A stretch of 11,775 bases of DNA from Solobacterium sp. (GTDB taxonomy: Bacteria; Bacillota_I; Bacilli_A; Erysipelotrichales; Erysipelotrichaceae), in assembly GCA_017514645.1 (NCBI GenBank), contig JAFWJP010000077.1, positions 1 through 11,775 of the forward strand. Direction: 5' to 3'. Numbering within the stretch: position 1 is the stretch's first letter; every line of letters begins with the position of its first letter. The notes under the pieces were generated by a model. The model saw nothing but the letters and a program-made list of their open reading frames with translations, ran no database searches and was not told where the DNA came from. This document shows, piece after piece, positions 1 through 7,260 of this stretch. The translations under genes and the position numbers were made by a program.

Positions 1-717
<717 letters not shown>

Positions 718-729
718 AGGAGGTCAACC

Positions 730-3216
730 ATGGCAAGAGATGATTTTATGGAATTCGACGAGTCAGAGTTTGACCCGGGAAACATCACGGAAACCGAACT
801 GACCAAGGAGATCCGCAGGGACTTCCTGGACTACTCCATGTCCGTCATCGTCGCAAGAGCGCTGCCGGATGTCAGGGACGGTCTGAAACCGGTTCAGAGA
901 AGGATCCTCTTCTCAATGAACGAAATGAACAATACACCCGACAAGCCGCACAAGAAGAGTGCGCGTATCGTCGGTGATACGATGGGTAAATACCACCCCC
1001 ACGGTGACAGTTCCATCTACGGAGCCCTGGTCTACATGGCCCAGAACTGGAACATGCGCAAGACGCTGGTGGACGGACACGGCAATTTCGGTTCCATGGA
1101 CGGTGACGGTGCTGCAGCGATGCGTTATACCGAAGCGCGTCTGTCGAAGATGGCGCTGGAAATGCTCCGGGATCTGGACAAGAACATCGTGGACATGCAG
1201 CCGAACTACGACGGTGAAGAAGAAGAACCTACCGTTCTTCCGTCCCGTTTCCCGAACGTACTGGTCAACGGTTCTTCGGGTATTGCGGTCGGCATGGCAA
1301 CGAACATTGCGCCTCACAACCTCGGGGAAACGATCGATGCCTGCATTGCCGTCATGGATCAGCCGGACATCTCGGTGATCGAACTGATGGACTACATCAA
1401 AGGACCGGACTTCCCGACCGGCGGCTATGTACTCGGACGGGCGGGGATCCGTCAGGCGTTTGAGACCGGCAAGGGAACGATCGTCATGCGGGCCAAGACG
1501 CGGATCGAGGACATGCCGAACAACCGTCAGCGCATCATTGTCTACGAGATTCCCTACATGGTGAACAAGGCCGGCATGGTGGAGCGCATCGGCGAGATCA
1601 TGCGCGACAAGAAGATCGAAGGCATTACCGGTCTGCGTGATGAGTCCAACATGAACGGTGTCCGTGTCGTCATCGAACTCAAGAAGGACATTCAGCCGGA
1701 AGTGATCCTGAACCAACTGTACCGGATGACACCGCTGCAGTCCAATTTCGCTGTAAACAACGTCGTTCTGATCAACGGTGCACCGAAGCAGGCCGGCATC
1801 AAGGAGATCATTTCCGAATACATTGCGTTCCAGGAAGATGTTATCGTCAGAAGAACGAAGTACGATCTGGAAAAGGCAGAAGCCAGGGCGCATATCCTGG
1901 CAGGTCTGCGCATTGCGGTCGACAACATTGACGAGATCATTCACATCATCCGGACATCCCGGGATGATCCGGAATCCATCGCAAGGCTCAGGGAAGGCTT
2001 CGGACTGGATGAGATCCAGGCCAAGGCGATCCTGGACATGCAGCTGAGAAGACTGAACGGACTGGCACGGGACCGCATTGAGAACGAATACCAGGATCTG
2101 ATGGTCCGCATCGCGGATTACCGGGATATCCTGGCCAATGATTACCGTGTCAGGGAACTCCTTCGGAATGAACTGCTGGAGATCAAGGCAAAGTACGATG
2201 ATCCCCGCAGAACAGAGATCATTGACGCATCCGCGGATATGGAAGATGAAGATCTGATTCCGGTGGAAGACATCATCATCACGCTGTCCAGCAATGGTTA
2301 TGTCAAGCGGATCACTCAGGATACCTACCGTGTCCAGAACAGAGGCGGAAGAGGTGTCAAGGGAATGGAACTCAACGAAAACGATGTCATCGATCAAGCA
2401 GTGACCATGTCCACCCATGACTTCCTGCTGGTATTCACCGACAAGGGTAAAGTATACCGGATCAAAGGGTACAATATCCCTTCCTACGGCAGAACATCCA
2501 AGGGCCTGCCGATCGTCAATCTGCTGAAACTGGAGAAGGACGAAAAGGTCAAAGCATTCGTACCGTACAAGGAGGAAGATTCCGCGGAATATCTGTTCTT
2601 CGTGACAAAGAACGGTCTGGTCAAACGGACGGAAATCAAGGAATTCGAAAACATCAACAAGGTCGGAAAGATCGCTATCAAGCTCTATGAAGATGATGAA
2701 CTCGTCTTTGTCAAGGGAACGAGCGGTCAGGCAGAGATCATCCTGGCGACCGACAAGGGCAAATCCGTACGCTTCCATGAAGACGGTGTCAGACCTCTGG
2801 GCAGAAGCGCCAAGGGTGTCAGGGGCATCAACGTTGACGGCGGAAAGGTCATCGGCATGGCAACCAGTGAAGAGGGAGACCTCATTCTGACCATGACGGA
2901 GAACGGCTACGGCAAGCTCTCGAAGATCGATGACTTCCGGCTGACGAACCGCGGTGCCAAGGGTGTCAAGGCGGTCAAGGTCACGGACAAGACCGGAGCG
3001 CTTGTCTGCATGAAGACCGTACGCGGAGATGAGGACTGCATGGCAATGACCGATACCGGCATCATCATCCGCTTCCCGCTGAGCCAGATCTCCGTATACA
3101 ACCGTGATGCGATGGGCGTCCGGGCAATCAAGACAGACAACGCCAGAGTGTCGACCATTACCCTGGTGGAACATGCAGAGGAAGAACCGGAGGAAACAGA
3201 AAATGACGGTGAATGA
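730..3216 (+). CDS. gyrA: DNA gyrase subunit A
   Basis: This is the DNA-breaking and rejoining subunit of gyrase (828 residues, a usual GyrA length). The N-terminal winged-helix region has [20 protein letters not shown] (35-54) and the quinolone-determining segment [20 protein letters not shown] (82-101). The catalytic Tyr is Y133 in [12 protein letters not shown] long coiled-coil region follows. The C-terminal beta-pinwheel starts with the GyrA box [10 protein letters not shown] (about 536-545), which marks GyrA rather than ParC, and has repeat-like blades (GRTSKG, GRSAKG, NRGAKG, RDAMG). The tail is acidic. The start is set by AAGGAGGT at 717-724, five bases before the ATG. Oddities: Gly98 sits at the E. 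coli Asp87 position (Ser94 is kept at Ser83), and the segment AQNWNMR resembles ParC wording. The last 14 bases overlap ldh. Confidence 0.97.
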   Translation: MARDDFMEFDESEFDPGNITETELTKEIRRDFLDYSMSVIVARALPDVRDGLKPVQRRILFSMNEMNNTPDKPHKKSARIVGDTMGKYHPHGDSSIYGALVYMAQNWNMRKTLVDGHGNFGSMDGDGAAAMRYTEARLSKMALEMLRDLDKNIVDMQPNYDGEEEEPTVLPSRFPNVLVNGSSGIAVGMATNIAPHNLGETIDACIAVMDQPDISVIELMDYIKGPDFPTGGYVLGRAGIRQAFETGKGTIVMRAKTRIEDMPNNRQRIIVYEIPYMVNKAGMVERIGEIMRDKKIEGITGLRDESNMNGVRVVIELKKDIQPEVILNQLYRMTPLQSNFAVNNVVLINGAPKQAGIKEIISEYIAFQEDVIVRRTKYDLEKAEARAHILAGLRIAVDNIDEIIHIIRTSRDDPESIARLREGFGLDEIQAKAILDMQLRRLNGLARDRIENEYQDLMVRIADYRDILANDYRVRELLRNELLEIKAKYDDPRRTEIIDASADMEDEDLIPVEDIIITLSSNGYVKRITQDTYRVQNRGGRGVKGMELNENDVIDQAVTMSTHDFLLVFTDKGKVYRIKGYNIPSYGRTSKGLPIVNLLKLEKDEKVKAFVPYKEEDSAEYLFFVTKNGLVKRTEIKEFENINKVGKIAIKLYEDDELVFVKGTSGQAEIILATDKGKSVRFHEDGVRPLGRSAKGVRGINVDGGKVIGMATSEEGDLILTMTENGYGKLSKIDDFRLTNRGAKGVKAVKVTDKTGALVCMKTVRGDEDCMAMTDTGIIIRFPLSQISVYNRDAMGVRAIKTDNARVSTITLVEHAEEEPEETENDGE

Positions 3217-4159
3217 GCGTAAAGCAGCCATCATCGGTGCAGGATTTGTCGGTTCTGCGTCCGCATTTGCCCTGATGCAGAGCGGACTGTTCACTGAGAT
3301 CATTCTGATCGATTCCAACCGGGACAAGGCAGACGGAGAAGCTATGGATATTTCCCACGGTGTACCGTTCTGCACACCTGTCAACATCCACGCCGGTGAC
3401 TACAGTGAACTGGGGGATGCCGGGGTTGTGATCATCACCGCCGGTGCTGCCCAGAAACCCGGAGAGACCCGTCTGGATCTTGTCGCGAAGAACGTGGGAA
3501 TCTTCCGGTCGATCATTCCGAGCATCAATGAGAGCGGATTTGCCGGTATCCTGCTGGTGGTGGCCAATCCGGTGGATATCCTGACGTATGTTGCGCAGAA
3601 GCTTTCCAATCTTCCGGCGAACCGGGTCATCGGATCCGGTACAACGCTGGATACTGCAAGACTCAAGAGCGAACTCGGCAAGCACCTCAATGTGGACAGC
3701 CGCAGCATTCATTCCTTCATCATCGGTGAGCACGGTGACAGTGAGATCGTTGCCTGGAGCAGTGCCAACGTATCCGGCGTTCCCATCAATGAATTCTGTG
3801 AACTGCGCGGCCATTACTGTGATCACAAAGGTGCAATGGAACGCATTGCGGCGGATGTCCGGGACAGTGCTTACCGCATCATTGAGCGCAAGGGTGCGAC
3901 CTACTACGGCATTGCCATGTCCGTACGGAGGATCTGTGAAGCCATCGTCAACGATGAAAAGACGATCCTGCCGGTATCAAATCTGATGAAGGGCGCCTAC
4001 GGTATCGAGAACATCGTTCTGAGCATGCCGGCCATTGTCGGCAAGGACGGCGTTGAAACACAGATTCCGATCTCTCTCAACGAGAAGGAAACCATCGCAC
4101 TGATGAAATCCGCACAGACACTGCGCCAGACGGCAGACAGTGTCGGACTGACAGAATAA
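3203..4159 (+). CDS. ldh: L-lactate dehydrogenase (NAD-dependent)
   Basis: Reduces pyruvate to L-lactate with NADH, regenerating NAD+ in fermentation (cytosolic, 318 residues). The Rossmann motif GAGFVGSASA is near the N-terminus, with Asp in LIDSNRD indicating NAD preference. Gln84 in AAQKPGETR is the residue that distinguishes lactate from malate dehydrogenases (which have Arg). Other catalytic positions are Arg90 on the mobile loop, NPVD, Arg153 in DTAR, and His177 in GEHGDSE. Of the two residues that bind fructose 1,6-bisphosphate in Bacillus LDH, His188 is kept (His170) but Arg173 is Lys155, so allosteric control may differ. The start ATG at 3203 has GGAGGA at 3189-3194 and lies inside the end of gyrA (14-base overlap), implying co-transcription. 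The frame is open further upstream inside gyrA, but that stretch lacks LDH similarity. Confidence 0.95.
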   Translation: MTVNERKAAIIGAGFVGSASAFALMQSGLFTEIILIDSNRDKADGEAMDISHGVPFCTPVNIHAGDYSELGDAGVVIITAGAAQKPGETRLDLVAKNVGIFRSIIPSINESGFAGILLVVANPVDILTYVAQKLSNLPANRVIGSGTTLDTARLKSELGKHLNVDSRSIHSFIIGEHGDSEIVAWSSANVSGVPINEFCELRGHYCDHKGAMERIAADVRDSAYRIIERKGATYYGIAMSVRRICEAIVNDEKTILPVSNLMKGAYGIENIVLSMPAIVGKDGVETQIPISLNEKETIALMKSAQTLRQTADSVGLTE

Positions 4160-4195
4160 TCTCTGCTATCATAAAATCAGCGAAAGGAGTTCATT

Positions 4196-4678
4196 ATGAA
4201 AGCAACAGTTGTTTATGTATCCAAAACAGGCATCACAGCAGCGTTTGCCGAAAAGATCGTTGAAGGTCTGAAGGAAGGCGGCGTCGACGCAAAGGCATTC
4301 TCCTACCATGATATCGACATGGACTGGATCACCGACAGCAAATGCGTGATCATCGGTACACCGACGTACTACACAGATGCGTCTGCCGATACGACTGCGT
4401 TCCTCGAGACACTGGGCAAGTACGGTGTTGCCGGCAAGCTCGGCGGTGCGTTCGCAACTGCACAGTATGCCTGGGGCGGAAACGAAATGGCAATGATGAA
4501 CATCATCATGCATGAAATGTTCTTCGGTATGCTTGTCTACTCCGGCGGCGGCGCAGCAGGCAATCCGCCGATCCACATCGGACCGATCAAGATCGGCTCT
4601 GCAGAATACGACTACGATGCACTGGCTGTTGACTACGGCAAGCGCATGGCTGCGGAAACCGTCAAACTGTTCGGCTGA
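4196..4678 (+). CDS. Flavodoxin / WrbA-like FMN protein
   Basis: A 160-residue flavodoxin-fold protein, probably a soluble FMN electron carrier or small NAD(P)H-dependent FMN reductase. The phosphate-binding loop is SKTGITAAFA (residues 9-18, pattern S/T-x-T-G-x-T). The later loops GTPTYY and AWGGNEMAMM, followed by a GMLVYSGGG segment, resemble the flavin-ring loops and the insertion seen in WrbA-type quinone reductases. No signal peptide or membrane segment is visible. AAAGGAG at 4183-4189 lies six bases before the ATG. It is 36 bases downstream of ldh; a weak extended -10 (TGC then TATCAT, 4165-4172) could give it an extra promoter. It is closed by the terminator at 4706. Flavodoxin versus WrbA-type quinone reductase cannot be decided from sequence alone. 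Confidence 0.85.
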   Translation: MKATVVYVSKTGITAAFAEKIVEGLKEGGVDAKAFSYHDIDMDWITDSKCVIIGTPTYYTDASADTTAFLETLGKYGVAGKLGGAFATAQYAWGGNEMAMMNIIMHEMFFGMLVYSGGGAAGNPPIHIGPIKIGSAEYDYDALAVDYGKRMAAETVKLFG

Positions 4679-4705
4679 GAAACGGTTTTCAGAAAACAGG
4701 TACAG

Positions 4706-4740
4706 AAACTGTGTTTCCCTCCGGGAACACAGTTTTCTTT
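4706..4740 (+). terminator. Intrinsic terminator after the flavodoxin gene
   Basis: AAACTGTGTT, one unpaired T, and CCC pair across a TCC loop with GGGAACACAGTTT, followed by a T-rich tract with one C (TTTTCTTT overlapping the arm end). It closes the gyrB-gyrA-ldh-flavodoxin block. Confidence 0.85.
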
Positions 4741-4741
4741 A

Positions 4742-4770
4742 TTGACAGAATCCGGATTTATAAGGATAAT
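4742..4770 (+). promoter_or_regulatory. Strong sigma-A type promoter for the riboswitch-amidohydrolase unit
   Basis: TTGACA at 4742-4747, a 17-base spacer, and GATAAT at 4765-4770. The -35 is a perfect consensus and the -10 matches at five of six bases. Transcription would start near 4777, right at the 5' edge of the lysine riboswitch aptamer. Confidence 0.85.
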
Positions 4771-4777
4771 CGGAATC

Positions 4778-4942
4778 GACAACAGAGGCGCGTTGAACAA
4801 GAGTAACTGCCCGGAGACGGTATGGTCAAAGAAGGACAGCGAAAGGGTGATACGCCGAAACGTGTGATCCTGTACCGGGTCACAGAGTTGGTACCTGGCT
4901 GAACAAGCCTCGTACTCCCACAAGTGTGGAGGAGCTATTGTC
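4778..4942 (+). promoter_or_regulatory. Lysine riboswitch (L box) aptamer
   Basis: Conserved blocks appear in the L-box order. AGAGGCGCG is at about 4784-4792 and the loop-E motif AAGAGTAA at about 4799-4806. GCGAAAGGGTGATACGCCGAA (about 4839-4859) compares with the B. subtilis lysC form GCUGAAAGGGGAGCGUCGCCGAAG. A hairpin closed by TGTGA/TCACA follows (P3), then GGTAC...GTACT enclosing GGCT...AGCC (P4). CTCCCACAAGTGTGGAG forms P5, leading into GGAGCTATTGTC. P1 is GACAACAG (4778-4785) with CTATTGTC (4935-4942), one mismatch. In known L boxes, lysine binding stabilises P1 and lets the downstream terminator form, switching expression off. Here the regulated gene is an amidohydrolase, which is not a usual L-box target. 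Confidence 0.88.
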
Positions 4943-4959
4943 TGCGTTGGTATTTTTCC

Positions 4960-4990
4960 GGCAATGAGATACTCCTCGTTGCCTTTTTTG
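4960..4990 (+). terminator. Riboswitch-controlled intrinsic terminator
   Basis: GGCAATGAG (4960-4968), loop ATACTC, CTCGTTGCC (4975-4983), then six Ts. It closely resembles the B. subtilis lysC leader terminator GCAATGAGAGTATTCCTC. CTCCTC (4972-4977) can alternatively pair with GAGGAG (4929-4934) at the end of the aptamer, and CAAT (4962-4965) with ATTG (4937-4940). That gives a plausible antiterminator that competes with both P1 and this hairpin. Confidence 0.87.
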
Positions 4991-5011
4991 TCATAGAAGA
5001 GAGGAACGAGC

Positions 5012-6619
5012 ATGAGAACGATTTATTTCAATGGACAGGTCTATACAGGAACGCTGCCGCTGGTGCAGGCCTTCGCTGTAGAGGACAACGAATTCATCGG
5101 AGCAGGAACAAACGAGGAAATGCTGGCACTGGGCGGAGAAAGCTTCAATCTGAACGGACGGTTTGTCTGTGCCGGTTTCAACGACAGCCATATGCATCTG
5201 TCGGCGTACGGTGCAGCGCTCGACGCTGCCAACCTGGCAGAGCATACCGGCAGTCTGGAAGATCTCGTTGCCGAGATGAAGCGCTTCCGGGATACCCATC
5301 CGGTATCCGAGGGACACTGGCTGCAGGGACGCGGCTGGAATCAGGATTATTTCAGCGATGTTGACCGGATGCCGACCCGCTATGATCTGGACCAGATTTC
5401 AACGGATGTTCCGATCATGATCACCAGAGCCTGCGGACATGCCATGGTTGCCAATACCAAAGCCATGGAGATCGCCGGTATCACGACGGAGACCGTCGCT
5501 CCGCAGGGCGGCCGTATCGGTATTGAAAACGGAGAACTGGACGGCCGGTTCTTCGATGGTGCGATTCAGCTGGTCAGTCAGCACATCCCCGCCATTGACA
5601 AGGAACAGATCAAGAACTATATCCGTCTGGCCAGTCAGGCAGCCAATACGTTCGGTGTAACATCCGTACAGTCCGATGATCTCTGCAACTTCCCGGGTGT
5701 TGACTGGAAGACCGTCGTTGAAGCGTTCAAGGAAGTGGAAGCGGAAGGAGACCTGACAGTCAGAGTCTACGAACAGAGCCGGTTCACCGGATTTGAACAG
5801 TTCCGGGAATTCGTGGAAGCGGGCAATGTGACCGGTGCCGGCAGCGATCGTTTCAAGATCGGACCGCTGAAGATGCTGGGAGACGGTGCACTGGGGGCCA
5901 GAACAGCATTCCTGACCCGTCCGTACGCAGATGATCCCAATGCGGCCGGTCTTGCGCTGTTTACGCAGGAAGAGATGGACAGGATGGTTGCCTACGCAAA
6001 TGAACACAATATGCATGTAGCGATCCATGCCATCGGTGACGGATGCCTGGATATGGTCCTGAACGCGGTGGACAAGGCGCTGCAGGCCTGCCCGAGAGAA
6101 GATCACAGGCACGGTGTCGTACACTGCCAGATCAGCCGTCCGGATCAGCTGCAGCGGATCGCGGACCTGAACATGCACGTCTATGCCCAGAGTATCTTCC
6201 TGGATTATGACAATCATATCGTTGAGACAAGAGTCGGCAAGGAACTGGCTTCCTCCAGCTACAGCTGGAAAACGCTGATGGAAAAGGGTGTCTCCGTATC
6301 CAACGGATCGGACTGCCCGGTGGAACTGCCCAACGTCATGGGCGGCATTCAGTGCGCGGTGACCAGGACATCCCTGAAGGATCACTGCGGACCGTACCTG
6401 CCGGATCAGGCATTTACTGTACAGGAAGCGCTGGACAGCTTCACCGTACGCAGTGCGGAAGCCAGCTTTGAAGAGAACCGCAAGGGACAGATCAAGGAAG
6501 GAATGCTCGCAGACTTCGTCATTCTGGATCAGAATCCCTTCGAGGTTCCGCAGGATACCCTCAACGACATCAATGTCTGTGAAGTGTATCTGGACGGTGT
6601 ACAGGTCTATCATCGTTAA
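5012..6619 (+). CDS. YtcJ-type metal-dependent amidohydrolase (Amidohydro_3 family)
   Basis: A 535-residue cytosolic hydrolase of the amidohydrolase superfamily, in the branch containing YtcJ and N-substituted formamide deformylase; the substrate is unknown. The beta-sandwich strands at both ends flank a TIM barrel. All expected metal ligands are present: His60 and His62 (FNDSHMHL), the carbamylated-Lys candidate Lys287 (GPLKMLGDGALGARTA), His339 (AIHAIGDG), His371 (VVHCQ) and Asp434 (SNGSDCPVE). It is therefore likely active on an amide, N-acyl or similar bond. AGAGGA at 5000-5005 precedes the ATG by six bases. It is a single-gene unit with its own promoter, lysine riboswitch and terminator. 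The regulation suggests a product or substrate related to lysine or diaminopimelate, for example release of lysine from an acyl or peptide derivative, but no motif shows this directly. Confidence 0.9.
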   Translation: MRTIYFNGQVYTGTLPLVQAFAVEDNEFIGAGTNEEMLALGGESFNLNGRFVCAGFNDSHMHLSAYGAALDAANLAEHTGSLEDLVAEMKRFRDTHPVSEGHWLQGRGWNQDYFSDVDRMPTRYDLDQISTDVPIMITRACGHAMVANTKAMEIAGITTETVAPQGGRIGIENGELDGRFFDGAIQLVSQHIPAIDKEQIKNYIRLASQAANTFGVTSVQSDDLCNFPGVDWKTVVEAFKEVEAEGDLTVRVYEQSRFTGFEQFREFVEAGNVTGAGSDRFKIGPLKMLGDGALGARTAFLTRPYADDPNAAGLALFTQEEMDRMVAYANEHNMHVAIHAIGDGCLDMVLNAVDKALQACPREDHRHGVVHCQISRPDQLQRIADLNMHVYAQSIFLDYDNHIVETRVGKELASSSYSWKTLMEKGVSVSNGSDCPVELPNVMGGIQCAVTRTSLKDHCGPYLPDQAFTVQEALDSFTVRSAEASFEENRKGQIKEGMLADFVILDQNPFEVPQDTLNDINVCEVYLDGVQVYHR

Positions 6620-6627
6620 ACAGAACT

Positions 6628-6654
6628 GCCTGCAGGATATCCTGCAGGCTTTTT
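6628..6654 (+). terminator. Intrinsic terminator after the amidohydrolase
   Basis: Perfect 9-base-pair stem GCCTGCAGG (6628-6636), loop ATAT, CCTGCAGGC (6641-6649), then TTTTT, beginning eight bases after the stop codon. The 3' arm CCTGCAGG can also pair with CCTGCGGG at 6660-6667, again followed by TTTTT, so two overlapping hairpins are possible. Confidence 0.92.
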
Positions 6655-6671
6655 CATTGCCTGCGGGTTTT

Positions 6672-6680
6672 TGGTATACT
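6672..6680 (+). promoter_or_regulatory. Extended -10 promoter candidate for the fumarate reductase operon
   Basis: TGG followed by TATACT (6675-6680) is an extended -10 element (TGn plus a five-of-six -10). There is no clear -35 at 16-18 bases upstream, which is typical of extended -10 promoters. The start would be near 6687, giving a leader of about 14 bases before the ATG at 6701. It is the only promoter-like signal between the terminator and the operon. Confidence 0.6.
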
Positions 6681-6700
6681 GATTACAGCAGGCGGCAGAT

Positions 6701-7258
6701 ATGAAGTATAAAAAGTACAATGCGCTGATCGGGCTGGTCCTGATCGCTCTGCTGATCGTTCATCTGTGGTATGAAGTCTGGTCATACAAAGCCTTTTACT
6801 ATAATCCCTTGGTGACCAAAGTCCTGGGTTACGGGTTTGCGGTCTGTGTCGGGATCCATGCGCTGCTGAGCATCTGTGCGCTTGTTCATCATGACAGCCG
6901 GCAGCTGCGGATGTATGCCGCGTACAATGTACGGACGATCGTCCAGAGATTATCTGTTGCGGGTCTTCTGATCCTGTTCCCTCTGCATATCAAAACCGGG
7001 GACTGGATCACCGGACACAAGGTATCTCCGGCAGGTTTTACCGGATTGATGATCCTGCAGGTTCTGTTCTGGCTGATGGTATACCTGCATGTAACAACAT
7101 CGTTTACCCGGGCATTGATCACGCTGGGATTGCTGGAGAACCGCAGCGTACAGAAGATAATCGATACGGCGGCAGCGGTCCTGCTGGCTGTATTTCTGAT
7201 CTATGCCGGTATTGTGATCATACAGACACAGATGTTTCTGTATACGCGGGGAGGATGA
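6701..7258 (+). CDS. Fumarate reductase / succinate dehydrogenase cytochrome b membrane anchor
   Basis: A 185-residue integral membrane protein with about five hydrophobic helices (roughly 8-27, 41-63, 80-97, 113-135, 155-178). This is the count seen in single-subunit dihaem anchors such as B. subtilis SdhC and Wolinella FrdC. Histidines lie in four helices (His21, His53, His96, His130) and could bind two b haems. QRLSVAGLLILFPLH (82-96) fits the QR-x-S-x-G...H pattern of SdhC-type cytochromes. The anchor would bind the FrdAB head and exchange electrons with menaquinone. It is not clearly recognisable by sequence alone; the call rests on the helices, the His pattern and the position directly before frdA and frdB. 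The ribosome site is weak (AGGCGG, 6690-6695). The stop lies within the frdA ribosome site, so the two genes are translationally adjacent. Confidence 0.8.
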   Translation: MKYKKYNALIGLVLIALLIVHLWYEVWSYKAFYYNPLVTKVLGYGFAVCVGIHALLSICALVHHDSRQLRMYAAYNVRTIVQRLSVAGLLILFPLHIKTGDWITGHKVSPAGFTGLMILQVLFWLMVYLHVTTSFTRALITLGLLENRSVQKIIDTAAAVLLAVFLIYAGIVIIQTQMFLYTRGG

Positions 7259-7260
7259 AT

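Noticed and set aside
3104..3202. Longer N-terminus for LDH
   Set aside because: These 33 codons lie inside gyrA and do not resemble LDH; the ATG at 3203 has a good ribosome site and directly precedes the Rossmann motif.
730..3216. ParC (topoisomerase IV A) instead of GyrA, prompted by AQNWNMR
   Set aside because: A canonical GyrA box ([10 protein letters not shown]) and full pinwheel repeats, plus gyrB directly upstream, establish GyrA.
913..3387. 824-residue open frame on the minus strand across gyrA
   Set aside because: It is antisense to an unmistakable gyrA, has no recognisable motif, and arises because gyrA rarely uses codons whose reverse complements are stops.
4778..4990. T-box leader
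   Set aside because: There is no T-box sequence of the AGGGTGGNACCGCG type; the conserved blocks fit the lysine riboswitch instead.
5399..6613. 404-residue minus-strand open frame over the amidohydrolase
   Set aside because: Shadow of a gene with all catalytic residues on the plus strand; no ribosome site or family similarity.
7255..7260. Earlier ATG for frdA overlapping the previous stop
   Set aside because: This ATG lies on the end of the GGGGAGGA ribosome site, leaving no spacing; ATG 7261 has seven bases.
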